This document shows positions 26,198-34,694 of a DNA stretch of 38,693 bases, in pieces. The notes beneath the pieces are model-generated. The model saw only the letters and a program-made list of their open reading frames with translations, made no database searches and had not been told where the DNA came from. The DNA comes from an uncultured Alphaproteobacteria bacterium (GTDB lineage: Bacteria; Pseudomonadota; Alphaproteobacteria; UBA11222). The position numbers were made by a program, and so were the translations under genes. How positions within the stretch are numbered: the stretch's first letter is position 1; each line of letters opens with the position of its first letter. Where the stretch lies: positions 1 to 38,693 of the forward strand of contig CALAQW010000142.1 in NCBI GenBank assembly GCA_937888955.1, given 5' to 3'.

Positions 26198-27607
26198 CTA
26201 ATCTTCCAGATCGCGCACATCGGTCAGCGTGCCGGTAATGGCCGCCGCTGCTGCCATCGCCGGGCTGACCAGATGGGTGCGTCCGCCGCGCCCCTGACGC
26301 CCTTCAAAGTTGCGGTTTGAAGTCGACGCGCAACGCTCACCTGGTTCGAGCTTGTCTGCATTCATCGCAAGGCACATGGAACAGCCCGGATCGCGCCAGT
26401 CAAAGCCCGCTTCAATGAAAATCCTGTCCAGTCCTTCTTCTTCAGCCTGCTGTTTCACCAGTCCGGATCCAGGCACGATCATGGCATGGACGCTGTCGGC
26501 GACCTTTCCGCGTTTCGCGATCGCAGCAGCAGCGCGCAGATCCTCGATCCGGCCATTCGTGCAGGAACCGATGAAAACCCGGTTGACGGCAACCTGCTTG
26601 AGCGGTGTGCCCGGTGTCAGCCCCATATAGTTTAGCGCGCGGCTGATTGCCTGCCGCTTTGCCGGGTCACTTTCCTGCGCCGGGTCGGGTACGTTGCCTG
26701 TAATCGGCAGCACATCTTCGGGGCTTGTTCCCCATGTGACTTGCGGGACGATTGCGCTGGCATCGATCTTGATTTCCGTATCGAAAACCGCGTCATCATC
26801 GCTTTTCAGGCTGCGCCAGTAATTCAGCGCCATTTCCCATTGCCCGGCTTTGGGCGCGCGCGGGCGGCCCTTCACATAGTCAAAGGTCGTCTCGTCAGGC
26901 GCAATCAGACCGGCGCGGGCACCGCCTTCAATCGTCATGTTGCAGACCGTCATCCGGCCTTCCATCGACAATGCGCGGATAGCGTCGCCGGCGAATTCCA
27001 CGACATGGCCCGTGCCGCCCGCCGTTCCGATGCGGCCGATGATCGCAAGTACGATGTCTTTGGCGCTGCAACCCGATGACAGCTTGCCATCGACGCTGAT
27101 CCGCATGTTTTTCGCACGCGCCTGGATCAATGTCTGTGTCGCCAGCACATGCTCGACCTCGGATGTGCCGATCCCGAAGGCCAGCGCGCCAAACGCCCCG
27201 TGGGTTGCGGTATGGCTGTCGCCACATACGATTGTCATGCCCGGTTGGGTCAATCCCTGTTCAGGGCCCACAATATGGACGATGCCCTGGCGGATATCGT
27301 CAATTGCAAGATATTCAACGCCAAATTCCGCGCAGTTTTTTTCAAGTGTTTCAACTTGCAGCCGGGATTCGGGGTCAACGATTCCCTTTTCACGATCTGC
27401 TGTCGGGACGTTATGATCGGCGACGGCAAGCGTGGCCTCGGGACGGCGGACCTTGCGACCGGTCATCCGCAGTCCTTCAAAGGCCTGCGGGCTTGTTACC
27501 TCATGTACCAGGTGACGGTCGATATAGAGCAGGCAGCTGCCATCTGCCTGCGCGTCAACCAGATGAGAGTCCCAGATCTTGTCGTATAAGGTGCGCGGGG
27601 GCGCCAT
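26198..27607 (-). CDS. leuC: 3-isopropylmalate dehydratase large subunit
   Basis: LeuC is the [4Fe-4S] catalytic subunit of isopropylmalate isomerase. The ATG at 27607 ([15 protein letters not shown]) follows GGAGG. The 469 residues carry the cluster cysteines in GSCTNGR and [11 protein letters not shown], the histidine-rich [20 protein letters not shown], and the C-terminal [12 protein letters not shown]. It heads leuC-leuD-leuB and lies 97 bases downstream of rplS on the same strand, with a small hairpin just before its ribosome site. Confidence 0.97.
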   Translation of the reverse strand: MAPPRTLYDKIWDSHLVDAQADGSCLLYIDRHLVHEVTSPQAFEGLRMTGRKVRRPEATLAVADHNVPTADREKGIVDPESRLQVETLEKNCAEFGVEYLAIDDIRQGIVHIVGPEQGLTQPGMTIVCGDSHTATHGAFGALAFGIGTSEVEHVLATQTLIQARAKNMRISVDGKLSSGCSAKDIVLAIIGRIGTAGGTGHVVEFAGDAIRALSMEGRMTVCNMTIEGGARAGLIAPDETTFDYVKGRPRAPKAGQWEMALNYWRSLKSDDDAVFDTEIKIDASAIVPQVTWGTSPEDVLPITGNVPDPAQESDPAKRQAISRALNYMGLTPGTPLKQVAVNRVFIGSCTNGRIEDLRAAAAIAKRGKVADSVHAMIVPGSGLVKQQAEEEGLDRIFIEAGFDWRDPGCSMCLAMNADKLEPGERCASTSNRNFEGRQGRGGRTHLVSPAMAAAAAITGTLTDVRDLED

Positions 27608-27623
27608 CGCACATCCTCCAGCT

Positions 27624-27643
27624 TTGCGGCCCCTCAGCCGCAA
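27624..27643 (-). promoter_or_regulatory. Small hairpin in the rplS-leuC gap
   Basis: A 7-bp inverted repeat TTGCGGC / GCCGCAA with a 6-base loop sits about 17 bases before the leuC start and just upstream of its GGAGG ribosome site. There is no T-run, so it is not a good terminator. It may be incidental or affect leuC translation; no leucine-codon leader peptide was seen. Confidence 0.25.
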
Positions 27644-27704
27644 TTGTGCTGCGGGATCCGGTGATTATTGTCTTTACGCTGCGTTTCCAAAAGCAATCTT
27701 GCGA

Positions 27705-28085
27705 TCAGCTCGTCTTGCCGCGATGATCCTGCTTTTCCTGAATCCGGGCGGCCTTACCTGTGCGCCCACGCAGATAATACAGCTTTGCGCGACGGACGCG
27801 CCCGCGGCGAACGACCGAGATTGAATCGACAAGCGGGCTGTAAAGCGGAAAGATGCGCTCGACACCTTCACCATAAGACAGCTTGCGGACGGTAAAGTTG
27901 GCATTCAGCTTCTCACCGCCTGAACGCGCGATGCAGACGCCTTCAAATGGCTGCAGCCGTTCGCGGGTGCCTTCGACCACGCGTACCATGACGCGCAACG
28001 TATCGCCGGGTGCGAATGCCGGAATTTCCTTCTCAGCAGTTTGGGCTGCGATCTGCTCCGCTTCCAGTTGTTCGATCATATTCAT
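27705..28085 (-). CDS. rplS: 50S ribosomal protein L19
   Basis: bL19 sits at the subunit interface of the ribosome. The 126 residues contain the core [31 protein letters not shown] split across two strands, then [24 protein letters not shown] and the basic [24 protein letters not shown] short non-conserved tail follows ([10 protein letters not shown]). Its ATG overlaps the trmD stop as ATGA, so translation is coupled. The order rpsP-rimM-trmD-rplS is the common proteobacterial one. Confidence 0.97.
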   Translation of the reverse strand: MNMIEQLEAEQIAAQTAEKEIPAFAPGDTLRVMVRVVEGTRERLQPFEGVCIARSGGEKLNANFTVRKLSYGEGVERIFPLYSPLVDSISVVRRGRVRRAKLYYLRGRTGKAARIQEKQDHRGKTS

Positions 28086-28861
28086 CGCTCGATCTCCTCA
28101 TCATCGCATTCCGGAACCGCTGCTGCATTCCGTTGCATTTCTTCATACCGCCGCCATAAATCGGGTCGGCGCTGTTGCGTTAATTTCTCTGCCTGCTGTC
28201 TGCGCCATTGCCTGATAGCGGCATGATTGCCCGACAGCAGGACCTGTGGAATTTTATGCCCTTCCCACTCAGCGGGGCGGGTATAATGGGGATATTCCAG
28301 CAATCCCTGTTCAAAACTTTCCTCGCTCAGCACCGCCGGGTCGCCGACGACTCCCGGCAAAAGCCGGACTACCGCATCCAGAAGGGCAATTGCCGCCGGC
28401 TCGCCACCCGACAGGATATAATCGCCCAGACTGACTTCCTCTATATTCCGGACGTCCAGAATGCGCTGATCAACGCCTTCAAACCGTCCGCAAATCAAAA
28501 TCGCACCGGGCCCGGCAGTCAGTTCCCGGACACGCTGCTGCCGCAGGGGTCGCCCGCGCGGCGACAGATAAATAACTGGCCGGTCAACCGGATCCGACAG
28601 GCGCGCCGCATGTTGGACGCTATCGATTGCCGCACCCAGCACATCGGCCCGCAGGATCATGCCTGGTCCGCCGCCTGCCGGGGTGTCGTCGACCGAGCGG
28701 TGTTTATCGCTCGCAAATGCGCGGATGTCTACCGTTTCCAGCGCCCAAATGCCATCATTTAGCGCTTTTCCTGCCAAACTGTAGCCAAGTGGCCCCGGAA
28801 ACATATCCGGAAAAAGCGTCAGCACCGTCGCCTGCCAGCTATTTTCCTGAATCTCGGTCAT
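28082..28861 (-). CDS. trmD: tRNA (guanine-N1-)-methyltransferase
   Basis: TrmD methylates G37 of tRNAs using S-adenosylmethionine and prevents frameshifting. The 259 residues show the trefoil-knot SPOUT features: [37 protein letters not shown], the cofactor-binding YLSPRGRPL and [11 protein letters not shown], and [24 protein letters not shown]. The ATG chosen lies 23 bases inside rimM, and the stop overlaps the rplS start. Length fits the family. Confidence 0.97.
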   Translation of the reverse strand: MTEIQENSWQATVLTLFPDMFPGPLGYSLAGKALNDGIWALETVDIRAFASDKHRSVDDTPAGGGPGMILRADVLGAAIDSVQHAARLSDPVDRPVIYLSPRGRPLRQQRVRELTAGPGAILICGRFEGVDQRILDVRNIEEVSLGDYILSGGEPAAIALLDAVVRLLPGVVGDPAVLSEESFEQGLLEYPHYTRPAEWEGHKIPQVLLSGNHAAIRQWRRQQAEKLTQQRRPDLWRRYEEMQRNAAAVPECDDEEIER

Positions 28862-29483
28862 TTTCTTTCCGTTTACGGGCCTTGTGGCGGCGTTTCTTCG
28901 CAGCCGGCTTCGGCATCAGTCCGACTGGCGGCATTGCTGTGATATATCCCTCCGCAAGTCTGATTTCCGGCACGGATTCGCGATCGAATGGCAATAATAT
29001 GCTGTGCATTTCATCGCTGTTCTGCGCTACGGGCCAGATAATTTCCAGCAAGTCCCCCGCGCCGAAATCGAATACCGCTTTGACAGTGCCATTGCTGCGC
29101 GGTTGATCCAGCCAGCGTACTGTCAGGCCAACCAGATCCGCATGATAATATTCCTGTTCTCCTTGCTCTTGCGCGTCAATTTTCGCCGTATCCGCCGCGA
29201 GTTCGGGCAGCGCGTCGCGGCTTACAAAGAGCTTTATACCGCGCAGGGCATTTGCCTGTTCCCGATCGGTGATACCCGACAGATACCCTGTGACACCTTC
29301 CTTGATCGTGCGGTTCACCTTCAATGTGAAACTGGCATTACGATCTTCGGTCACCAGCGTGCCATAGGCGCCGATATCCTCCGGAACTGCGGTAAAACTC
29401 TTTATCTTTACCTGCCCGTCGACGCCGAATGCGCCGGAAATAACACCAACGCAAACAAGTTCAGTGGATCGACGGGCGCCCAA
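28839..29483 (-). CDS. rimM: Ribosome maturation factor RimM
   Basis: RimM binds S19 in the 30S head and helps mature the 3' domain of 16S rRNA. The 214 residues contain the N-terminal RimM barrel ([22 protein letters not shown]) and the C-terminal PRC-type barrel ([12 protein letters not shown]...[13 protein letters not shown]). A basic tail ([18 protein letters not shown]) extends past the usual end and overlaps the first 23 bases of trmD. It is 6 bases after rpsP. Confidence 0.95.
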   Translation of the reverse strand: MGARRSTELVCVGVISGAFGVDGQVKIKSFTAVPEDIGAYGTLVTEDRNASFTLKVNRTIKEGVTGYLSGITDREQANALRGIKLFVSRDALPELAADTAKIDAQEQGEQEYYHADLVGLTVRWLDQPRSNGTVKAVFDFGAGDLLEIIWPVAQNSDEMHSILLPFDRESVPEIRLAEGYITAMPPVGLMPKPAAKKRRHKARKRKENDRDSGK

Positions 29484-29489
29484 CGGTTG

Positions 29490-29912
29490 TTATGCCTCGC
29501 TCGCGGCCTCTTGCTCCTCGGCAGCGGGGGCGTTCGCTTCATCAGCAGCCTGTGCTTCCGCCTCGGCCGCTGCTGCGGCCGCTTCCGCCTTTGCCGCCGC
29601 GCGTTCCTGGGCTTTTGCTTTCGGTTTGGCCTTTTGCGGATTATTTCCCTGCGCAGGCATGGGGATAATTTCGGCAGCGCCTAACATCCGCGCAACACGG
29701 TCGGTCGGTTGTGCGCCCGAGCCAAGCCAGTGACGCACGCGGTCCGCATCAAATTTCAGCCGCTCAGCATGGTCCTTGGGCAGAAGCGGGTTGAAAAAGC
29801 CCAGCTTCTCAATGAAACGGCCATCGCGCGGCGCGCGGGAATCGGCCACGACAATCCGATAAAAGGGGCGTTTCTTGGTGCCGTGCCGTGCAAGTCTGAT
29901 TTTCAGTGCCAT
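29490..29912 (-). CDS. rpsP: 30S ribosomal protein S16 with Ala/Glu-rich tail
   Basis: bS16 is a 30S body protein needed for assembly. Residues 1-85 are canonical: [41 protein letters not shown] and [16 protein letters not shown]. The remaining ~55 residues are a low-complexity tail rich in Ala, Glu and Lys/Gln, making the protein 140 residues against 80-90 in many bacteria. Similar tails occur in other alphaproteobacterial S16 proteins. It lies 99 bases downstream of ffh. Confidence 0.97.
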   Translation of the reverse strand: MALKIRLARHGTKKRPFYRIVVADSRAPRDGRFIEKLGFFNPLLPKDHAERLKFDADRVRHWLGSGAQPTDRVARMLGAAEIIPMPAQGNNPQKAKPKAKAQERAAAKAEAAAAAAEAEAQAADEANAPAAEEQEAASEA

Positions 29913-29970
29913 AGTCGCTTACTCTTGTCTGTTGTTGCTTCAATTATTCAATTGACGGGGTTTAGGGAAG

Positions 29971-29994
29971 GGCGCACGCACTGCTGCGCGCGCC
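29971..29994 (-). terminator. GC-rich hairpin in the ffh-rpsP gap
   Basis: On the minus strand GGCGCGCGCA and TGCGTGCGCC form a 10-bp stem with one G-T pair and a 4-base loop, about 17 bases after the ffh stop. Only CTTCCCT follows, so it could be a weak terminator or attenuator that reduces read-through from ffh into rpsP. Confidence 0.4.
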
Positions 29995-30011
29995 ATGTTT
30001 TGCTTGTCATC

Positions 30012-31472
30012 CTATTTCTTGCCGCCGGGCGGAAATCCGGGGGGCAGGGGCGGCAATCCCGCAGGTGCGTTCATGCCGGACGGTAAATTCATGCCGGGGG
30101 GAAGCTGCATCCCTGGCGGCAGCGCCGCACCACCCGGCAGTCCCGGCATTCCACCGAACATGCCCTTGCCGCCTTTTTTGCCGGCTTTTTTCATCATATC
30201 GGACATTTGCCGATGCATTTTCAGCAACCTGTTCACTTCAGGAACAGTAGTGCCCGAACCGGCGGCAATGCGCCGTTTGCGTGAGCCATTCAACAGTTTT
30301 GGCTTGCGCCGCTCCTCAGGCGTCATGGAGGAGACAATGGCTTCCTGACGTTTGATCAGCTTGTCATCAAGTCCAGCCGCCGCCATCTGATTCTTCATTT
30401 TCCCGACGCCGGGCAGCATGCCAAGCAATCCCTGCACGCCACCCATTTTACGCATTTGCGCAAGCTGATCGGCGAGGTCCTCCAGATCGAAGGTCCCCTT
30501 TTCCATCTTCTTGACAAGCTTTTCGGCCTTCTCAAGCTCGACATGCTCGCTGGCTTTTTCAACCAGGCTGACAACATCGCCCATGCCAAGGATACGGCCG
30601 GCAATACGCTCGGGATGGAAGTCTTCCAGATCCTCGATTTTCTCGCCAACGCCAATCGCCTTGATCGGACAGCCGGTCACAGCGCGCATCGATAGCGCCG
30701 CACCGCCACGTCCATCGCCGTCGATACGGGTCAGAACAATGCCGGTCAGCGGTACGCGCTCGTTAAAGCGTTGCGCCACATTCACCGCATCCTGACCGGT
30801 CAGGCTGTCGGCGACCAGTAATGTTTCATGCGGATTGCTGGCCGCGCGGATCGCGGCGACTTCGTTCATCAGCGCTTCATCAACATGCGTGCGGCCGGCG
30901 GTATCGAGCATCACGATGTCATAGCTGCCGAGCTTTGCGGCTTCCATCGCGCGCTTCGCGATATCAACCGGCATTTGCCCCTTTACGATGGGCAGGGTCG
31001 CAACACCGGTCTGCTCGCCCAAAATGCGCAGTTGCTCCTGCGCTGCCGGACGCTGCACATCAAGCGAGGCCATCAGAACCTTTTTGCGGTCACGCTTCTG
31101 AAAGCGTGCGGCAAGCTTGGCCGTACTGGTTGTCTTACCGGAACCTTGCAGTCCGACCATCAGGATCGGGACAGGCGGCGCGGCGGCCAGGTCAATTCCG
31201 ACCGATTCCGCGCCCAGCATTTCCACCAGATGATCGTGGACGATCTTGACAACCATCTGGCCCGGCGTAACCGACTTGACCACATCCTGACCGACCGCCT
31301 TTGCGCGGACCTTGGTGATAAAGTCACGCGCGACGGGCAGGGCAACGTCCGCTTCGAGCAGCGCGCGCCGGACCTCGCGCATCGCCGCATCAACATCCTT
31401 TTCGCTTAAGGATGCCTGTTTGCGCAGCTTGTCGAATACGCCCGATAGCCGATCTGACAGTGTTTCAAACAT
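30012..31472 (-). CDS. ffh: Signal recognition particle protein Ffh
   Basis: Ffh binds signal sequences and SRP RNA and delivers ribosomes to FtsY at the membrane. The 486 residues contain the N domain and the GTPase G domain: G1 GLQGSGKTTSTAKLA, DVQRPAAQEQL, DTAGRTHVDEAL and TRIDGDGRGGAALS. The M domain follows with RRKPKLLNGSRKRRIAAGSGT, the SRP-RNA-binding helices. The last ~50 residues are a Gly/Pro/Met-rich tail of PPGM-like units. Its start lies about 205 bases downstream of the orphan terminator at 31677. Confidence 0.97.
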   Translation of the reverse strand: MFETLSDRLSGVFDKLRKQASLSEKDVDAAMREVRRALLEADVALPVARDFITKVRAKAVGQDVVKSVTPGQMVVKIVHDHLVEMLGAESVGIDLAAAPPVPILMVGLQGSGKTTSTAKLAARFQKRDRKKVLMASLDVQRPAAQEQLRILGEQTGVATLPIVKGQMPVDIAKRAMEAAKLGSYDIVMLDTAGRTHVDEALMNEVAAIRAASNPHETLLVADSLTGQDAVNVAQRFNERVPLTGIVLTRIDGDGRGGAALSMRAVTGCPIKAIGVGEKIEDLEDFHPERIAGRILGMGDVVSLVEKASEHVELEKAEKLVKKMEKGTFDLEDLADQLAQMRKMGGVQGLLGMLPGVGKMKNQMAAAGLDDKLIKRQEAIVSSMTPEERRKPKLLNGSRKRRIAAGSGTTVPEVNRLLKMHRQMSDMMKKAGKKGGKGMFGGMPGLPGGAALPPGMQLPPGMNLPSGMNAPAGLPPLPPGFPPGGKK

Positions 31473-31676
31473 TTGCCTTCGTCATTCCGATCCAACTGGT
31501 TGTTCCAAGCACAAATGCACCAGTGGGCGAACGCTCGCTGACTGGTGGAAATTCCGGTTGCGCCGGAACTTTGTGATCATCGACTTATTAGATGTGGATC
31601 GGTGCGGAAGCTATGCAACCATCATGGACAAGTCAACCGTAAACATCGCGGATTGTTTTGAGGTTTGGGCTGTCCA

Positions 31677-31729
31677 AAAAAGGACGCCTGGAGCAGCAGC
31701 CGGTAGGTTAGAAACTGCTGCCCCAGGCG
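31677..31729 (-). terminator. Strong intrinsic terminator with no gene in front of it
   Basis: On the minus strand CGCCTGGGGCAGCAG and CTGCTGCTCCAGGCG pair over 15 positions with one mismatch and a 15-base loop, followed at once by TCCTTTTTT. It reads as a classic rho-independent terminator for a transcript that begins between about 31735 and 31930. No protein gene is visible there, so a small RNA or a decayed gene is implied. Confidence 0.75.
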
Positions 31730-31900
31730 AGTCAACGGCGTGCGGGCCGCTGCATGGATGGTCTGCGCGTAACGGTCAATCCTGCAGAACGCATCAGGAT
31801 ATCTTGCGGTGTCACGGCGCAGGGGGAAGCTAGGCATTCAGCGTGACGCTTTGATGACAAATACCTATTATTTTGAAGGCTGTTTTGCATCGCGCTGATG
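31730..31900 (-). ncRNA. Candidate small RNA ending at the orphan terminator
   Basis: This is inferred only from the terminator at 31677-31729 and the lack of a convincing coding frame upstream. The 5' end is unknown; the span given is a guess bounded by the divergent cinA-like promoter. I could not match it to SRP RNA, tmRNA or RNase P. A shorter or spurious transcript, or an antisense leader of cinA, is also possible. Confidence 0.3.
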
Positions 31901-31940
31901 TGTGAATAAATAAAATGATTAAGACTCAGGGGGTTATGAC

Positions 31941-32450
31941 GTGAGTAGAGATGTTGATTCCGACGCCGGATTTGTGGGCAAGCTTGCTGAGATGTCCCAG
32001 GGTGCAAGTAAATTTCTGATGCAGCGTGGTGAAACTGTTGCGGTCGCGGAATCGTCCTGCGGTGGTCTGATTTCGGCATCATTGGTCGCGGTTCCCGGAG
32101 CGTCAGCATTTTATATCGGTGGCGGGATTGTCTATACGGCCCAGAGCGGGCGACAGATTGTGCCCGGCCGACCAAAGGGCATGCGCTCGGCGAGTGAGCC
32201 ATTCGCGCTTTTTGAAGCCCGTACCATACGTGAAAGAATGGGGGCCGATTGGGGGATCGGTGAAACCGGCGCGAGCGGGCCGTCTGGCAATCCTTATGGC
32301 GATCCTGCGGGGCATGCCTGCGTCGCGGTCAGCGGGCCGGTCGAACGCGTCATCACGCTGGCGACCGGGGAAACCGATCGGGGCAAAAACATGTGGCTGT
32401 TCGCCCATGCGGCGCTGGCATTGCTTGCGGAAGCGCTTGCTGCGGCGTAG
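31941..32450 (+). CDS. CinA C-terminal-domain protein (nicotinamide-nucleotide amidohydrolase type)
   Basis: The 169-residue product matches the stand-alone CinA/PncC domain, which deamidates nicotinamide mononucleotide in NAD recycling in characterised members. Motifs are VAVAESSCGGLISASLVAVPGASAFYIGGGIVYT and GIGETGASGPSGNPYGDPAGHACVAV. The first reads SCGG where classical CinA has CTGG, placing it in a divergent subfamily whose activity is less sure. The start is GTG at 31941 after CAGGGGG. It diverges from ffh across the gene-free stretch and faces the unrecognised ORF at 32493. Confidence 0.85.
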   Translation: MSRDVDSDAGFVGKLAEMSQGASKFLMQRGETVAVAESSCGGLISASLVAVPGASAFYIGGGIVYTAQSGRQIVPGRPKGMRSASEPFALFEARTIRERMGADWGIGETGASGPSGNPYGDPAGHACVAVSGPVERVITLATGETDRGKNMWLFAHAALALLAEALAAA

Positions 32451-32492
32451 TTGCATATCCATCAGTCTTTCCCGGCTTTTTGTTATTCCTGA

Positions 32493-33032
32493 TCAGTGCA
32501 GGGTTGCCTTTCCCGGTGCGGCATATGCGGGGGACGGTTCGTTGACCCTGTGGCCGGAATTATTGATGGGTAACTCTAGCCGGCAACCACTCAGAACGAC
32601 GGTCAGCCGCGATGTTGCCGCGATAATATCGCCGATCCCATCCTCATGAACATAATGGCGTGCCAATGCACTCGCATTGCGCCAATCGCGATGCTGGGTC
32701 AGCGCGATCAACTTCAGCAGAATATGTTCGTCCTCTCCAAGGCAGGGGCAAAGCGGCTGATGATAGGAAATCTGCCTTGTGGCGTGGGTTGCCAATTGTC
32801 GGATGAATGCGGCCAGCGCGCCGGCAGCTTTCCTGGCGGCGGCGACGCCGCAATCTGGCGCAAAACTCGTCCATAGATGCGACCAGCATGCGGAGTCGGT
32901 CCCGCAAATGCCGTGCATCGCATGCCGCAGGGCCAATGCGACAACGCGTTCTTGACGGCTAAGCTGGTCCAGCTTTGTCGGGGAGCTTATTGTTGACAGG
33001 GCGCTTGTTTCGGCAATGACGGAATCTGGCAT
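32493..33032 (-). CDS. Unrecognised protein, 179 residues
   Basis: I do not recognise a family. The start at 33032 (MPDSVIAETSALS) is preceded by AGAGGA at 7 bases, better than the track's upstream start. The product is mostly helical with Cys and His scattered through it (HGICGTDSACW, HQPLCPCLGEDEHILLKLI, HYVHEDGIGDI). It has no signal peptide and no membrane helix. The CPC pair and several His could suit metal binding, but there is no known motif. It converges on the cinA-like gene with a 42-base gap. Confidence 0.6.
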   Translation of the reverse strand: MPDSVIAETSALSTISSPTKLDQLSRQERVVALALRHAMHGICGTDSACWSHLWTSFAPDCGVAAARKAAGALAAFIRQLATHATRQISYHQPLCPCLGEDEHILLKLIALTQHRDWRNASALARHYVHEDGIGDIIAATSRLTVVLSGCRLELPINNSGHRVNEPSPAYAAPGKATLH

Positions 33033-33093
33033 GGTGCAATCCTCTGAGAGCGGCATGATCAACTTGGCATCTCTCATTAGTAGTGCAATTAAG

Positions 33094-33114
33094 AATTATT
33101 CGCAATAAATAATT
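33094..33114. promoter_or_regulatory. AT-rich inverted repeat upstream of the unrecognised ORF
   Basis: AATTATT-CGCAATA-AATAATT is a perfect 7-7-7 inverted repeat, 62 bases upstream of the ATG at 33032. Its size and place suit an operator for a dimeric regulator; no regulator is identified. Confidence 0.35.
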
Positions 33115-33145
33115 GTCAGAGTATCACATGTTTTTTTGATGGCAT

Positions 33146-33189
33146 GCCGTTGCTGATTTGCCGTTGCCAATTTGCCGTTTGCTGATTTT
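33146..33189. repeat. Three short imperfect tandem repeats
   Basis: GCCGTTGCTGATTT, GCCGTTGCCAATTT and GCCGTTTGCTGATTTT follow each other without gaps in the non-coding stretch between the unrecognised ORF and the alcohol dehydrogenase. Function is unknown; slippage-prone microrepeats are the simple explanation. Confidence 0.6.
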
Positions 33190-33287
33190 CCGCTGGCGAT
33201 GCCACCACGAACGCAAGGGTTATGCGAATTGCAGCCGCCTGTGTTCAGGTGCGGGACAGCACGACGTTGCCGCTTTGAACAGGCAGG

Positions 33288-34313
33288 TTATTGCCATGGG
33301 TCCAACATGATTTTGCATTGGTCCTGCGGCTGACGCAGTCCTTCAAAGGCGGACGGGAAGTCGTCAAATCCGACAGTACGGGTAAGCATCGGCGTAGGAT
33401 CGATCCTGTCGCTGGCAAGCAGATGCGCAATCAACTCAAAGTCGCCCTTGCGATAAGCGAGGACGAATTGCAGTTGCAGCTCTTTCATGATCGCGGGCAA
33501 GGGCAGGAACTGATCGGGCTTGGCGCACACGCCGACAATCACAATCCGTCCGCCGCGCGGTGCCAGATTGATCGCCTCGCCGATCATGCCCGGAACGCCG
33601 ACACATTCGAAAATGACATCGGGCTGCGCACCATTCGCCAATTTGCGGTACTGTGCGCCGATATCCTTTCTGTCGGTGATGGCATCGGTCGCGCCCATTT
33701 TCGCGGCAAGGGCGGCGCGTGATGCGCTCGGTTCGCTGACGATGATATTGCGCGCACCCGCAAAACGGGCGAACAGGGCAACAGCGAGGCCGACCGGCCC
33801 CGCACCCAGAATAAGAACATTTGCACCGGCAGAGAGGCGCGCCATCTCGACCGCATGAAACCCGACCGCCAGCGGCTCGATCAATGCGCCCTCTGTTACG
33901 TTTACCGATGCCGGCAAGGCAATCGTGTCATTCGTCCCGATGCGTACGAATTCCGCATAGGCGCCGTGGTTCTGGCCAAGTCCTGTCGATATGATACTGG
34001 TGCATCGCAGGCTGTCGCCGCGGTGGCAGGCAGCGCAACCTCCGCAACTGATAAAGGGCAGTGCGGTGACAAGCTGCCCTTCTTTCCAGCCGCTCACATC
34101 CGGGCCGATTGCGGCCACTTCGCCGGCAAATTCGTGGCCCATGACGCTGCCGGCCGGCAGCGTCATCAAGCCGTCTTCGGTGGCGTGCAGGTCCGATCCG
34201 CATATCCCGCAGCGTGCCACCTTCAGGATAAGCTCGTTTGGACCAGGTGTGGGGTCCGGGATTGTTTCAATCGAGAGCGGGCTGCCAACCTCCCGGAATA
34301 TTGCTGCTTTCAT
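33288..34313 (-). CDS. Zinc-dependent alcohol dehydrogenase family protein
   Basis: This is a medium-chain dehydrogenase/reductase. The start at 34313 (MKAAIFREVGSPLSIE) gives the usual N-terminus and 341 residues; the track start adds 30 unlikely residues. Catalytic-zinc region CGICGSDLHATEDG and GHEFAGEV, four structural-zinc cysteines (CGGCAACHRGDSLRC), and the NAD-binding GAGPVGLAVALFARF are all present. The sorbitol/threonine dehydrogenase branch is likeliest, but the substrate is not evident. It starts one base after the stop of a 64-codon ORF and is divergent from the TetR gene. Confidence 0.9.
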   Translation of the reverse strand: MKAAIFREVGSPLSIETIPDPTPGPNELILKVARCGICGSDLHATEDGLMTLPAGSVMGHEFAGEVAAIGPDVSGWKEGQLVTALPFISCGGCAACHRGDSLRCTSIISTGLGQNHGAYAEFVRIGTNDTIALPASVNVTEGALIEPLAVGFHAVEMARLSAGANVLILGAGPVGLAVALFARFAGARNIIVSEPSASRAALAAKMGATDAITDRKDIGAQYRKLANGAQPDVIFECVGVPGMIGEAINLAPRGGRIVIVGVCAKPDQFLPLPAIMKELQLQFVLAYRKGDFELIAHLLASDRIDPTPMLTRTVGFDDFPSAFEGLRQPQDQCKIMLDPWQ

Positions 34314-34314
34314 C

Positions 34315-34509
34315 TTATTTGACCGCCAAAAAGAGATAACGATTAATGCTGAAAAAGAATGCGCCATTATGCGCCAGTGTCTCGATATCGGTAAACCAGG
34401 CACGGGCGTCGGCCTCGATTATCCCCTGTCTGCCAATGACATAATCGCGGATACCGCGCAGCATGCCCCAGGCGGCGTCAAATTCGAACATGTCATTTAT
34501 GTTCGCCAT
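34315..34509 (-). CDS. Small ORF coupled to the alcohol dehydrogenase, possibly a methyltransferase remnant
   Basis: The 64 residues end AHNGAFFFSINRYLFLAVK, a pattern that I associate, from memory only, with the extreme C-terminus of some SAM-dependent methyltransferases. No upstream sequence in any frame continues the match. The stop codon is one base before the dehydrogenase ATG, which itself lacks a good ribosome site, so coupled translation is plausible. The ORF's own ribosome site is weak. It is either a genuine small protein or the stub of a deleted gene. Confidence 0.4.
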   Translation of the reverse strand: MANINDMFEFDAAWGMLRGIRDYVIGRQGIIEADARAWFTDIETLAHNGAFFFSINRYLFLAVK

Positions 34510-34667
34510 CCCTGTTACAGATTGATCCCGTCGTTTGCCAATTGGTTGGGATGGCCAATGGCGTTAACAGTTCACAAAGGCGCGCTGCGATAGTTTTTGG
34601 TCTGTGTGGTGCCTGTTCCCCGTGGCATAATTTTGTTTAGTCTTCCTTTATTGGCTTTACCTGTTTT

Positions 34668-34675
34668 TATACAAT
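34668..34675 (+). promoter_or_regulatory. Possible -10 element of the TetR gene
   Basis: TATACAAT (containing TACAAT) lies 20 bases before the ATG at 34695 in an AT-rich stretch. The best -35 at 17 bp (TTTATT) is poor. A site this close would give a very short leader. Confidence 0.3.
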
Positions 34676-34694
34676 TTGTTACTGGAAATTGATT

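Larger units (their letters stand above)
31473..31940. other. Gene-free stretch between ffh and cinA
   Basis: No ORF here looks like a real protein. The region holds the promoter side of ffh, a strong minus-strand terminator (31677-31729), ~200 bases upstream of that terminator with no recognised gene, and the AT-rich leader of the cinA-like gene (around 31860-31940). I looked for the SRP RNA tetraloop region (GGTCAGGTCCGGAAGGAAGCAGC) and did not find it. Confidence 0.7.

Noticed and set aside
31730-31940. SRP (4.5S) RNA gene next to ffh
   Set aside because: The conserved GGAAG tetraloop region and symmetric-loop sequence are absent on both strands.
31732-32202. 156-aa minus-strand ORF with TPQDILMRSAGLTVTR, faintly like a Fur-family N-terminus
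   Set aside because: Only about 15 residues look similar, most of the ORF is antisense to the cinA-like gene, and the rest is low-quality sequence.
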